Source: Thermoguttaceae bacterium (GTDB lineage Bacteria > Planctomycetota > Planctomycetia > Pirellulales > Thermoguttaceae). From it: 64,000 bases of DNA. Positions 1 through 10,760 of the stretch are shown in pieces. The notes under the pieces are model-generated. The model had not been told where the DNA came from. It did no database searches and saw only the letters and a program-made list of their open reading frames with translations. A program made the position numbers and the translations under genes. Each line of letters starts with the position of its first letter. Within the stretch, counting starts at the first letter, position 1. Location: positions 49,261 through 113,260 of the forward strand of contig JARKPK010000189.1 of assembly GCA_029975295.1 (NCBI GenBank), in the 5' to 3' direction.

Positions 1-680
1 CCGCATTGCGATGAATCAGTCCGGCGCCGAAACAAGGCTGCTTGCGGCGGCGCTCGCTTGCCGCAATGCGTGCCATCGGCCAGACCAACGCACGACGAGG
101 TTCCGTCGGGTTGCCAACTCGCGTTTCGGGAAGCCCTTCGGAACGGGAACTCTGCGTCGGCCGCCAGTAAGCCGAAGCACGGCCGACGAGGCATCGATTG
201 CGAAAAGCCTTGCCGCCTCGGGCCGGTCGGCCGCTTGTACGGGTAGTTCTCGATGGAACCGAGCAGGTTGCTGCTCGCAGGCGCATGGGCCGAGTGAAAA
301 CTGCTCGTCTCTATGCGAAACCGCTCCGAACGGCCTGAAGTCCCGCCGGGCATTCTCGGATCTACCGGTCCCGGTCCTCTACGCATCTTTCCGCGAGGAA
401 TGGGTATTGTGTGCGCCGCGCCCGGTGTTCATACTAAACTCTGTCGCCCTCAGAGGAGCGACGTGGCGCGACCGACAGACGGTAGGGCCAGTTTGTCGGC
501 TTGGGCAGGCTTCTGCCGTGGGCGTTCTTCCTCTGGGGATCAACAGGGCATGATCTGGGGGGCGGGCACGTCCATGGCGTGCGGATGATGTGCCGGCATC
601 GTTGCGGCAGCTCGTGCCCGGGCAGGTGGCCTTTTCCTCGGCTCACAGCGGATGATTCTTCCCACGGGAGTGACTTGCCC
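1..680. other. No supported gene in the first 680 bases
   Basis: Open frames exist on both strands here, as expected in GC-rich DNA, but the translations are rich in Arg, Pro and Ser with no recognisable domain, no hydrophobic segment and no convincing ribosome binding site. The region is probably the upstream region of the prepilin-like gene that begins near 681, plus unassigned intergenic DNA. I see no repeat or RNA gene in it. Confidence 0.5.
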
Positions 681-1793
681 ATGCAACGGGAACGGTGTTC
701 GATGCGATTGGCGGATTGTCATCGGTGGGTTGCCTTGCTGTCTTGCGGCCGGCGTGCCGGGGTGCGATCTCGGCCCTCGTCGGGCTTCACATTGGTGGAG
801 CTGCTCGTGGTCATAGCCATTATCGGCATCTTGGTGTCGCTCTTGATGCCCGCGGTGCAAATGGCCCGCGAGGCCGGGCGGCGATCGAGTTGTTCGAACA
901 ACATTCGGCAGTTGGGGTTGGCTTGCCAGCAGCATCTCGAATCGCAAAGATTCTTTCCCACCGGCGGATGGGGATTCGCTTGGATCGGCGATCCCGATCG
1001 GGGCTACGGGCGCAACCAGCCCGGCGGTTGGGTGTTCAACATCTTGCCGATGATCGAGCAAGATGCCGTGCGAAACCTGCAATTGGGCAAAACCGGCCAA
1101 GCGCGTTCGGATGCGGCCAAGGAGATGCTTTCCACGCCGCTGGCTCTGACGGTTTGCCCGTCGCGGCGACGGGCGCAGCTCTTTCCGGCGGGAACCACCT
1201 ACTGGCACATGCGCACTCCGATGATCGGCGGCCCGACGACCAATGGCGACATGCGGGCTAGCCCGACGGAACGGGTTGCGCGCGGCGACTATGCAGGCAA
1301 CGGCGGGCAGGCTTGGGTACAAGCGCCGGCCGGGGCGGCCCACGACGGCAGCGGCCCGAGCAGCTACAGCCAGTTTACTTCTTCGGCCTATCAAACGGCG
1401 CTTTCCGACCGTGTGAAGCTTTTTAACGGCGTGATCGGCGTATGCAGCCAGGTTGCCGATTCGGAAATCAAGGACGGCATGTCGAACACGATCCTGCTTG
1501 GTGAAAAAGGCCACAACCCCGACGACTACATGACCGGCGTGAACAGCGGCGACAACGAGAGCCTGTACATGGGCTCGAATCAAGACGTCGAGCGATACTC
1601 GTCGTTCAAGCCCGCGCAAGACACGCCCGGGGTGGCCAGCGACAAATGCTTCGGCAGCGCGCACCCGGCGGGTTTTCATGTGGTGCTGTGCGATGGCTCG
1701 ACGAAGTTGCTGAACTTCGACATCGACGCGGAAGTTTATCGCCGCCTGTGCAATCGCGTCGACGGCATGCCGGTGGTGCTCGACGCTCCGTAA
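681..1793 (+). CDS. DUF1559-type prepilin-like protein (type II pseudopilin N-terminus)
   Basis: A 370-residue protein with a type IV prepilin/pseudopilin N-terminus. The processing site [15 protein letters not shown] begins at residue 35, so a prepilin peptidase would cut after Gly35 and leave Phe36 at the mature N-terminus, with Glu at position +5. The leader of about 35 residues is longer than usual. The C-terminus has the planctomycete hallmark H-x9-DG (His328, Asp338-Gly339), which identifies the DUF1559 family, present in many copies in planctomycete genomes. The start at 681 follows a GGGAG about 10 bases upstream; an ATG at 702 is an alternative. Longer upstream extensions in the same frame look non-coding. 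The function is unknown; a membrane-anchored, surface-exposed role is inferred from the prepilin signal. Confidence 0.9.
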   Translation: MQRERCSMRLADCHRWVALLSCGRRAGVRSRPSSGFTLVELLVVIAIIGILVSLLMPAVQMAREAGRRSSCSNNIRQLGLACQQHLESQRFFPTGGWGFAWIGDPDRGYGRNQPGGWVFNILPMIEQDAVRNLQLGKTGQARSDAAKEMLSTPLALTVCPSRRRAQLFPAGTTYWHMRTPMIGGPTTNGDMRASPTERVARGDYAGNGGQAWVQAPAGAAHDGSGPSSYSQFTSSAYQTALSDRVKLFNGVIGVCSQVADSEIKDGMSNTILLGEKGHNPDDYMTGVNSGDNESLYMGSNQDVERYSSFKPAQDTPGVASDKCFGSAHPAGFHVVLCDGSTKLLNFDIDAEVYRRLCNRVDGMPVVLDAP

Positions 1794-1882
1794 TCAGCTC
1801 GATTCTTCATGCGGCTCGCCGGGCGATCGCCGCGTTGCTTACGTCGTTTTCTCCTCGCTCGGTTGGGCCGTGATGGGCCGTT

Positions 1883-2749
1883 CTACTCGGCGGCCGCCGT
1901 TACGGTGTTGCACAGCGTTCCGAGCCGTTCGATCTCCACCTCCACCACATCGCCCGGTTTGAGAAAGACGGGCGGTTTCCGCGCAAAGCCCACGCCGCCC
2001 GGGGTTCCGGTGAAGAGCAGATCGCCGGGGCTCAGCGTGCAAACCGTCGACACGTAGGCGATCAGCTCTTCGACTGAGAAGATCAGATTCGATGTGTTCG
2101 AATGCTGCATGACTTGGCCGTTCAGGCGCAATTCGATGCCGAGCTTGCCGGGCTCGGGCACTTCGTCGGCGGTCACCAGTTGGGGCCCGATCGGGGCGAA
2201 CGTGTCGAACGATTTGCCCAGCAGCCATTGCCCGCCCGGCTTTCGCATTTGCCAATCGCGAGCGGAGACATCGTTGCCGCAACAGTAGCCGGCAATATGG
2301 CTGCGCGCGGCGGCTTGCGAGATATTGCGCCCGCCGCGGCCGATCACCACAACGAGTTCGGCCTCGTAATCCACCTCGGAGCTGACGGAAGGCAGCACGA
2401 TCGGACGTAGATGGGCCGATACGGCGGTGGGGAACTTGTTGAATACGACCGGCGCCGGCGGCGGGGCGACGCCGGTTTCGCGGGCATGGTCGGAGTAGTT
2501 CAACCCGATGCAAATCACCTTCTCGGGCGAAGGGATCAGCGGCACACGCTGGTTCGGGGCGATCGACATCGGCTGCCCGCGGCGGATCGCCTCGGCGGAT
2601 CGCGCCATAGCATCGGGGCCCAGGGCCAGCAGCGCCTTGATGCAGGCGGGCAAGCGCGGGTCGGCGCGGTTCAAGTCGACGCAGCGGCCGTCATCAATCA
2701 GGGCGGCCGCTCGCGGGCCGGTTTCGGACTGGTACGTAATGAGCTTCAT
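1883..2749 (-). CDS. Fumarylacetoacetate hydrolase family protein
   Basis: A 288-residue protein of the fumarylacetoacetase / 2-hydroxyhepta-diene-dioate isomerase family (cytoplasmic, divalent-metal dependent, acting on 2-oxo or beta-diketo acids). The metal-site pattern is visible: the VDYEAELVVVIG strand supplies two acidic ligands and GNDVSARDWQ supplies the following Asp. KSFDTFAPIGP and FTGTPGGVG are also typical of the family. The length fits the short, single-domain bacterial members. The exact substrate cannot be read from the sequence. It is a single gene, convergent with the prepilin-like gene. A TACAAT hexamer on the minus strand at 2880-2885, with a poor -35, could be its promoter. 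Confidence 0.92.
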   Translation of the reverse strand: MKLITYQSETGPRAAALIDDGRCVDLNRADPRLPACIKALLALGPDAMARSAEAIRRGQPMSIAPNQRVPLIPSPEKVICIGLNYSDHARETGVAPPPAPVVFNKFPTAVSAHLRPIVLPSVSSEVDYEAELVVVIGRGGRNISQAAARSHIAGYCCGNDVSARDWQMRKPGGQWLLGKSFDTFAPIGPQLVTADEVPEPGKLGIELRLNGQVMQHSNTSNLIFSVEELIAYVSTVCTLSPGDLLFTGTPGGVGFARKPPVFLKPGDVVEVEIERLGTLCNTVTAAAE

Positions 2750-3408
2750 GGCGATCCCTTCGTATTGATTGGCTGAACAGGCCCAAGCAAGGCGTTCCCG
2801 CTCGGGTCACAGCGGCCGCGACTTGCAGCGTCCCGCCGGCATCGATGGATCGACTGGTCCGTTCCGATCGATCAGTCCGATTGTATCGCTCAATGCAGCG
2901 AGGAAAAATGGCCAAACTGCACTGAAAGAGTCGGCATTGCACGATTTTTTTGGTTCGGCAATTCGTTCGTTGCCTAAGGTGTTGGCGTAACCTAGGTTTC
3001 AGTAGGAGCAGAGTTGGGGGGCGCATGGGCGCAACAGTCGCGGCGTGTGGTGCTCGTTGGTATGGATTTTCGGCCGTCTCAGGCCGGCCCGACCGAGCGA
3101 GCCGACGCCGCGACGAGCGCGCCGTTGCGCTTCGGCGGCAAGCATTGCCGCTACGGTGTCGGCGGTTCCAGCCGAGGGTGCTGCCGACCGAACCGCAGGG
3201 GCCTTCGAGAGACAAGGGGTAGAACCTCTCCGTCGCTCGAAGGGCCGCGTCTGCTGGGGCAGTGGGCGTTGGTCCGAGGGCGGCGGAGGGGGAACGGGCT
3301 CGGCTTCGGGGAGTTGTTCGAGCAGGCCGATGGCTTCGGCGGAATTGCGGAGAACCAGTTGCGGTGGTTTTTTCTGGTGTGTGAACGTTAGCAGCAATCG
3401 ACGGCGTC
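2750..3408. other. Intergenic region between divergent genes
   Basis: This 659-base region separates the divergent hydrolase and HD/GGDEF genes. It includes an AT-richer patch around 2880-2990 with a run of seven T residues near 2945, and a minus-strand TACAAT hexamer at 2880-2885 about 130 bases upstream of the hydrolase start. Open frames exist on both strands but translate to Arg/Pro-rich sequence with no domain or ribosome binding site. It probably holds promoters for both genes. Confidence 0.4.
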
Positions 3409-5652
3409 ATGTCCACCTCATCCGGCCCAATCCTTCCGAGCAACCCCGCCCTCGCGGCGGCCGATCCTGCCGAGCGGTGGGTGAGTCAACTGGGCTCGCT
3501 GCTGCAAGAGCTCGAGTTGGTCAGCGCGGCCACCCGCGACATGCCGCCGGTGGTCAGCCCGGCGGTCGACAGCCAGCTCATTCAAGTTCGCCTGGGCGCG
3601 GCGGCGGGTTTGTTTGCGGCGCTCCGCTGCAAGCATCCGCCCAGCGCAGGGCATTCGTTGCGCGTGGCGCTGGTGTGTTCGGCGTGGGCGCAGGCAATGC
3701 AGTTGCCCGACGACGAATGCGACGTGATCGAGCTGGCGGCGTTGCTTCACGACGTCGGCGTGGTCGGCGTGCCCGAGATCATCTTGCAGAAGCCGGGGCC
3801 GCTTGATCCGGAAGAATCGGCGTTGATGGATCGCGCCCGGCGAATGAGCCTCGACATTCTTCAGCAATTCTGCCGTTCGTCGCGGCTGTTGGAGATTGTG
3901 GAGAACGTGGGGGCGCGTTACGACGGCTGCCTTTCGAAACATCCGCGCAAGGGCGACGAGATACCCTTGGGCGCGCGGATGATCACGATCGTCGAGGCGT
4001 TCGACGCCATGACGACCGAACACGTTTATCGGCCGGCGCGGTCGCACGAGCGAGCGTTGGCCGAGCTGTTCGAGTGCGCCGGCACGCAATTCGACCCCGA
4101 GTTGGTGCAGTCGTTCGCCAATTTTCACCAAAGCTGCCCGAGCGACTGGCGTTGCACCGGCGCGCAGCGTTGGCTTCGATCGCTCGATCCGGCGCAAGCC
4201 GACGCGCATTGGTCGCTCAATCCTGCGCCGCGGCCCGTTGCGCCGCAGGAAGACGCGCTGTTCCAGTCGAAGCTGCTGGAGAACATGTACGACGCGGTGC
4301 TGTTCATCGATTCGGCGGGCGTGATTAAGCAATGGAACCGCGGGGCCGAGCGATTGACCGGCATCCCGGCCGCCAGCATCCGCCAATGCCGTTGGAACCC
4401 GGAACTGCTGTCGATGGCCGACGAACGGGGCCATTTGATCACTGAGGCCGATTGCCCGGTGAACGGGGCGATTCGCTCGGGCGTGCAGTCGCTGCGGCGT
4501 TTGACGATTTCGGGCCGCTCGGGACGAGCCGTGGCCGTGGATACGCATGCCATTCCGGTGATGAGTCCGGAAGGGGCGACGCTGGGGGCCATTTTGCTCT
4601 TCCACGACGCCTCGTCGGAAATCACCCTGGAACAACGCTGCCAAAACCTGCACAACAAAGCGACCAAAGACCCGTTGACGCAGGCGGCCAACCGCGCCGA
4701 GTTTGATCGGGTGTTCGAAATGTTCGTCGCCGCCCATCAGCAACAAAGCGTGCCCTGCGCGCTGATCATGTGCGACATCGACCGGTTCAAATCGGTCAAC
4801 GACACTTACGGCCATCAAGCGGGCGACGAAGCGATCAAGAGCCTGGCGGCCTTGCTGAAAAGCTCCTGCCGGCCCGGCGACTTGGTGGCCCGGTACGGCG
4901 GCGAAGAATTCGTTTTGCTTTGCGCCGATTGCGACAACGCCGCGGCCGCCCGCCGCGCCGAGGAAATCCGGCAAGCGCTCGAGCGAATTCCGCAGCCGCA
5001 AATGGGCGGCAAGACCATCTCGGCCAGCTTCGGCGTGACGGAGATTCAACCGGGCGACTCGCCCGAAACCATGCTCCGCCGCGCCGATCGCGCCCTGTTG
5101 ACCGCCAAGGCGAACGGGCGCAACCAAGTGGTGCAATTGGGCAGCGGACCGATGGAAACAGAATCGGGCGGGAAGCGTTCGTTCTTCTGGCCGTTCCAGT
5201 CGATCAAGCCCAAGGAACTCGTCGAGCAAACGCTTTATACGCCGGTGCCCTTGAAGATTGCCGTGGAGAAACTCCGCGGTTTCGTGGCCGACCACCGCGC
5301 GACGATCTTGCAAGCCGACGGCAATAAAGTTCAGTTGCAGATCGAAGAGATTCGTCCGGGCGGATTCCGCCGCTTGACCGACCGCCCGGCCACATTCCAA
5401 ATGCAGATCATCTTCGAGGAATATCGCCGCGGGAAGACGCCCGATGATTCCGGCGTGACGCGGACGCGGATGCATGTGAGCATGGCGGTCCGCAAAAACC
5501 GCGATCGTCGCCGTTCGGACCTGTCCGACAAGGCGCGCGACATGCTGACGAGTTTTCGTTCGTATCTGATGGCCTCGACCGAGGAAGACGCCGTGGTGGA
5601 GAGCGAGCGTAAACCCTGGCGATTTTTCCCCTGGATGAGCAAGAAGGGCTAG
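3409..5652 (+). CDS. Degenerate HD / PAS / GGDEF signalling protein (probable diguanylate cyclase)
   Basis: A 747-residue cytoplasmic signalling protein. Residues about 60-250 form an HD-GYP-like domain with His82 and the His114-Asp115 pair and a good match to the C-terminal part of the family (the segment equivalent to DAYDAMT, then GTQFDPELV). However, the segment that should read HHExxDGxGYP is replaced by GARYDGCLS, so the phosphodiesterase site looks broken. A PAS domain covers about 285-400. The GGDEF domain (about 430-570) has an intact signature Gly497-Gly498-Glu-Glu-Phe and an intact RxxD inhibitory site, Arg488-Pro-Gly-Asp491. It should therefore make cyclic di-GMP and be feedback-inhibited. 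The last 170 residues resemble nothing I recognise. The next gene encodes a flagellin-like protein, suggesting a motility or surface-attachment context. Confidence 0.9.
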   Translation: MSTSSGPILPSNPALAAADPAERWVSQLGSLLQELELVSAATRDMPPVVSPAVDSQLIQVRLGAAAGLFAALRCKHPPSAGHSLRVALVCSAWAQAMQLPDDECDVIELAALLHDVGVVGVPEIILQKPGPLDPEESALMDRARRMSLDILQQFCRSSRLLEIVENVGARYDGCLSKHPRKGDEIPLGARMITIVEAFDAMTTEHVYRPARSHERALAELFECAGTQFDPELVQSFANFHQSCPSDWRCTGAQRWLRSLDPAQADAHWSLNPAPRPVAPQEDALFQSKLLENMYDAVLFIDSAGVIKQWNRGAERLTGIPAASIRQCRWNPELLSMADERGHLITEADCPVNGAIRSGVQSLRRLTISGRSGRAVAVDTHAIPVMSPEGATLGAILLFHDASSEITLEQRCQNLHNKATKDPLTQAANRAEFDRVFEMFVAAHQQQSVPCALIMCDIDRFKSVNDTYGHQAGDEAIKSLAALLKSSCRPGDLVARYGGEEFVLLCADCDNAAAARRAEEIRQALERIPQPQMGGKTISASFGVTEIQPGDSPETMLRRADRALLTAKANGRNQVVQLGSGPMETESGGKRSFFWPFQSIKPKELVEQTLYTPVPLKIAVEKLRGFVADHRATILQADGNKVQLQIEEIRPGGFRRLTDRPATFQMQIIFEEYRRGKTPDDSGVTRTRMHVSMAVRKNRDRRRSDLSDKARDMLTSFRSYLMASTEEDAVVESERKPWRFFPWMSKKG

Positions 5653-5744
5653 CCCGTGCGAGCCGCCCTTCATGTTTCGCGGTTTCACTGAGCGATTCAC
5701 ACCACCACCCAGCCGGTCGCGCGGCGCTGCCGCGCCTGCTTGCC

Positions 5745-7142
5745 ATGAGTCGAATTAGCGCTCAACTTTCGGGCATGGAACGCACGCTGCTCAATCGTTT
5801 GGCCGAGGATCAGGCGGCGATTGCTCTGAGCGTTCTGCGCAAAACGACGGGAAAGAACATCAACCATGCCGCCGACGACCCTTCGGCCTTTGTCATGCTC
5901 AGTCAACTGCAAAGCCAGTTGACGGCCGCCTCGAAGGCCGCCACAAACGCCACGGCCGCCGCGCAACTGGTGGCGTTTGCCGAGACGGAGACGGCCTCGA
6001 TCGGCAAACAGTTGCAAACCATTCGCACGGCGCTGCTCGACGAGTCGCTGACCCCCGAGCAAGCCCAGGCGGTCGTCGATGAGGCGCTCGCCTCGATCGA
6101 CCGATCGGCATCGGCGTCCATCGGGGGGCGAAACTGGTTGGGCGGCGGCGCGCAGTACGACGTTTCCAACGTCAATCGCTCGCAAGTCGCCGAGATTCAG
6201 GTTGCCGCTGCCGCTTCCGGGCGGCAGGTTCACGCGGTGGTCACCCAAACGGCCCAACAAGCGCAGCTCGCCTATCAGGGCGACAATGACAATAAGGTGA
6301 CAGCGGATGCACAGTTCATCCTTTCCGGCCGCCGCGGAGAAATCACCGTATCGGCAACCGCCGGACAAACGCTGCAAACGCTGGCCGACGCAGTGAATCA
6401 GCAAAGCTACCAAACGGGCGTGACGGCGTCGGTCAACGCCACCGATCATACGTTGACCTTCACTAGCGTCGATTACGGCAGCCGCGCGTCGGCGCGCATC
6501 GAAGTGCTTTCCGGCAGCTTCGTCGTCAGCGGCGGCGACGGGCATGGTTTCGCCCAGGGCGAAGACGCCCGTGCTTTGATCAACAACGCCGAATACCGCG
6601 GCGACGGCAACCGATTCAACATCGATCAAAACGGACTGCGGCTGAGCATCGAGTTTGCCGCCGGCTTCACCGGCGGGACTTCGACGATGGTCGTCAGCGG
6701 CGAACCACTGCGATTCGCGCTCGATCCGAATTTGGGAAGTTCGGCCCTGCTGGCGCTGCCCGACTTGCACACGGCTCGGCTGGGCGGCCCGAGCGGCTCG
6801 CTCGATCAACTGGCCTCGGGCGGGCCGCTGTCGGTGGCCTCGGGCAATCGGGCGCAGGCGATTCGCGTGGTGGACGAGGCGGCGGCGAAGGTCGGCTTGG
6901 CCGAGGCCAAGCTCGGCGGATTCGCTCAGGCCACCGTAAACACGGCCATCAGCTATCTCAACGAGTTGACCACCACGCTGTCTGATGCGGTTGATCAGAT
7001 TGATAAGGTCAACGTGCCTCGCGAAGACGCGTTGATCTCGCATTACCAGGCTCTGGCAAGCAACACTTTGGCCGGCCTGACCATCCTCAATCAGCAACGG
7101 ATGCAAGTGGTTGATCTGATTCGGCGAATCGCCGGGATCTAG
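5745..7142 (+). CDS. Flagellin-like filament or hook-associated protein
   Basis: A 465-residue protein with the flagellin layout. The N-terminal helix (about residues 1-130) carries the NHAADDPSAFVMLSQLQSQL segment typical of the D0/D1 domain. The middle (about 165-340) contains two hook-IN-like beta segments. The C-terminal helix (about 370-465) ends in the NTLAGLTILNQQRMQVVDLI type of motif, which packs against the N-terminus in the filament. No signal peptide is present, as expected for type III export. It could be FliC-like or FlgL-like; length and middle domain do not decide. It lies 92 bases downstream of the HD/GGDEF gene. No other flagellar genes are present in the window. Confidence 0.85.
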   Translation: MSRISAQLSGMERTLLNRLAEDQAAIALSVLRKTTGKNINHAADDPSAFVMLSQLQSQLTAASKAATNATAAAQLVAFAETETASIGKQLQTIRTALLDESLTPEQAQAVVDEALASIDRSASASIGGRNWLGGGAQYDVSNVNRSQVAEIQVAAAASGRQVHAVVTQTAQQAQLAYQGDNDNKVTADAQFILSGRRGEITVSATAGQTLQTLADAVNQQSYQTGVTASVNATDHTLTFTSVDYGSRASARIEVLSGSFVVSGGDGHGFAQGEDARALINNAEYRGDGNRFNIDQNGLRLSIEFAAGFTGGTSTMVVSGEPLRFALDPNLGSSALLALPDLHTARLGGPSGSLDQLASGGPLSVASGNRAQAIRVVDEAAAKVGLAEAKLGGFAQATVNTAISYLNELTTTLSDAVDQIDKVNVPREDALISHYQALASNTLAGLTILNQQRMQVVDLIRRIAGI

Positions 7143-7158
7143 CGGCTGCGTCAGCCGC
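7143..7158. terminator. Short hairpin directly after the flagellin-like gene
   Basis: A perfect 7-bp stem with a 3-base loop (GCGGCTG, CGT, CAGCCGC) overlaps the end of the stop codon at 7140-7142. There is no T-run after it, so it may be an RNA-stabilising or weak terminating hairpin between convergent genes and not a classical intrinsic terminator. Confidence 0.3.
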
Positions 7159-7370
7159 AATCGTCGCCCGCTGAGGCCGTCGCCGTTCGCTCAGGGAGCG
7201 GCTTAGCCAAGAAGCGACATCGCGCCGCTTCTGCCCGGGCAGGCTCGGCTGGGGCCTGCCTCGAACATCAGCGGCGCGATCGCTGGTCGGGATTTCACGC
7301 AGCTTCACGCGGCCCGATCGGTCGTGTGCAAACAAACGACCGAGGCGCGGCGCTGTTGCCGCGGTCTTCG

Positions 7371-8729
7371 TCAGTTCCAGTACCAGGCGGACGAGGTCTT
7401 GTAGTTGGTCTTGGTCCGCGCGGCCGAGCAGTCGTCGCTTTGGCGGGCCGTATCGGCGATGCTCCAAGACGGGATGAGCACCCCGCCCGAGGCGCTAATC
7501 ACCCAGCCGCCGCTCTTCTTCAGCACGCTGGCTTTGGTGGCCACGGTTTTCGGGGCGACGAAGGCCTCGGTCTTCAGCGACTGGTCGTCGAGCAGCACGG
7601 GCAAGCTCAATCCGGCCTTTTCACCCAGACGCTCTTTCACGACCACGGCGGCCACCACGGCCAAATCGACGCAATTTTGCAATTGGCCGAACACCGGTTC
7701 CGCAACCGCCAGCTCGCCGTATTTTTCCGTCATCATGTCGGCCCATTTTTGCGCGAGCGGGTGCGGCTTGCCGCTATGCTCTTTCTGCCCTTGGGCATTG
7801 ATGAAATCCTCTTCGGTCATCGCCTTGACCGACGCGCCGCGGAGGTTCCAGGTCAGCCCGTCGGCGTCGCGCAGCACGGCTTCGTATCGCGGTTCGAGCC
7901 ACCAGCGGGGCAGCAGGCTTCCGCTGCCGCGGGCGCCGAGCATTTGCAGGAAGCTGGGCAAACCGCGAACCGGCGACGGCTCGAAGCCCATCGCGATCCG
8001 CTTCATGCGGTAGTCGGCAGCCACGAGCACGCGGCCGAAATGGCTTTCCGCGGGCACCCCTTGGACGGAGATCGTTTGCGGTCCAAGCGTCTGTTCAATC
8101 TCGGTCATCGCCTGTTGCGGATCACCCGAGCGAACCAGGTTGTTCAACGACTTTTGCAAGCGCGACAATCCTTCGGGCGACGGATCGATCGAGCAACTGA
8201 TCCCGCCGCGGGCGGCCGCCTGCGCCGATCGCAGAGCCACGAGCAAGTCGTCGAGCAACAAAACCGGGCGGCCGGTCGTTGCGCCCACCACATTGCCTCG
8301 GGCATCGATTTTCCAGCCCTCGGCCGGGCCGGCCAGCACGATGTCTTGTTGTTCGGGGTAAACAAAGATGTACTCGATCCGTTGCAAGCCGGCCATGTAC
8401 TTGGCGGCGTCGGGCACGGGTTTGCCCGATTTGAGGCTTTCGGCGACCGCTTGCTCGAGCCCGCGCAGCGACACTTTGCGCAACGGAACCGCCGTGTTCA
8501 GATCGGCAGGCACTTGCTCGCTCGCCTCTTGGCGTGCGCGGGCCAGGGCCAGCAAATCGTCGCGGACCGCGTTCTGGAGCAATCCGGAGGGGTCGATCGA
8601 GATGCCGCCGACCGAACGATTGTTGTTGGTGAGCACCTGAGCAGACGCCGGCAGCGCGACCGCCAGCGACACGATGGCCGCCGCCGCAAGCCGCCCGAAC
8701 AACGCCGGATTCAAAGCACGAGACAGCAT
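7371..8729 (-). CDS. DUF1598 family secreted protein
   Basis: A 452-residue protein with a Sec signal peptide: hydrophobic residues about 12-28 end in an ALPASAQ cleavage site. The body contains the SCSIDPSPEGLSRLQK segment that I associate with DUF1598, a family found in planctomycetes, and it is rich in gene-typical sequence throughout with no cysteine motif or recognisable active site. The protein is probably periplasmic or secreted, and its function is unknown. It stands alone, convergent with the flagellin-like gene. A perfect palindrome AGAATAATTCT at 8910-8920, about 180 bases upstream of the start, may be part of its control region. Confidence 0.8.
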   Translation of the reverse strand: MLSRALNPALFGRLAAAAIVSLAVALPASAQVLTNNNRSVGGISIDPSGLLQNAVRDDLLALARARQEASEQVPADLNTAVPLRKVSLRGLEQAVAESLKSGKPVPDAAKYMAGLQRIEYIFVYPEQQDIVLAGPAEGWKIDARGNVVGATTGRPVLLLDDLLVALRSAQAAARGGISCSIDPSPEGLSRLQKSLNNLVRSGDPQQAMTEIEQTLGPQTISVQGVPAESHFGRVLVAADYRMKRIAMGFEPSPVRGLPSFLQMLGARGSGSLLPRWWLEPRYEAVLRDADGLTWNLRGASVKAMTEEDFINAQGQKEHSGKPHPLAQKWADMMTEKYGELAVAEPVFGQLQNCVDLAVVAAVVVKERLGEKAGLSLPVLLDDQSLKTEAFVAPKTVATKASVLKKSGGWVISASGGVLIPSWSIADTARQSDDCSAARTKTNYKTSSAWYWN

Positions 8730-9233
8730 GGAATACTCCTCTGCGAAAAGACACGCACCGCTCGGCGCCGCGCCGCGCGGCCGACCAAGCCTCTGTTCCG
8801 TTGACCATCAATTGCGCAGCAGCCGCCCGCAAGCAGCTCGCCGACACACGGCCGACGACCCGCCGCGGCCGCCCTCATCGCCGGACGATAGCCCGGACCC
8901 CATACTACAAGAATAATTCTCGCCCAACCGCTTTACAAGCAAAACCCTATCACCCCGGGCGGTCCATCGACCGTTCGCCACCGGCGCAATCCGTTGCTTC
9001 TCCGGCGGTTGGCGATCGCCGGCGCGCGTGCCGCCCCTCGGGCTGGGCCTGGCCGGTCATCGGGTCGGAGGAAGACGACCGTGCCCGGCTCGCCGGCAGG
9101 AACGTCCATCGGCTCGGTGCTTGGCGGCTTGCTGCTTACGCTTTTGCCCCCGCCGGTGTGGGGGTGGTAGGCATGGCATGGCATGGGCGTTTCGCCGTTG
9201 CCCGACGATCCCGGCCGCGCTGCAACCCCAGCT
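8730..9233. other. Intergenic region with a small palindrome
   Basis: About 500 bases between two minus-strand genes. The part nearest the DUF1598 gene has an AT-richer island around 8905-8945 with the 11-base perfect palindrome AGAATAATTCT at 8910-8920. The remainder holds an open frame on the minus strand (8933-9184) with no ribosome binding site, which I did not accept as a gene. Confidence 0.35.

Positions 9234-10756
<1,523 letters not shown>

Positions 10757-10760
<4 letters not shown>

Noticed and set aside
11..553. Plus-strand open frame of 180 codons at the window start
   Set aside because: Composition is Arg/Ser-rich and random-looking, with no domain, ribosome site or conservation cue, and other frames overlap it.
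3045..3408. Extra coding sequence upstream of the HD/GGDEF gene
   Set aside because: Frames are open but have Arg/Gly-rich random composition and no domain.
8933..9184. Minus-strand open frame of 83 codons after the DUF1501 gene
   Set aside because: No ribosome binding site, mainly Pro/Arg/Ala, and no recognisable fold.
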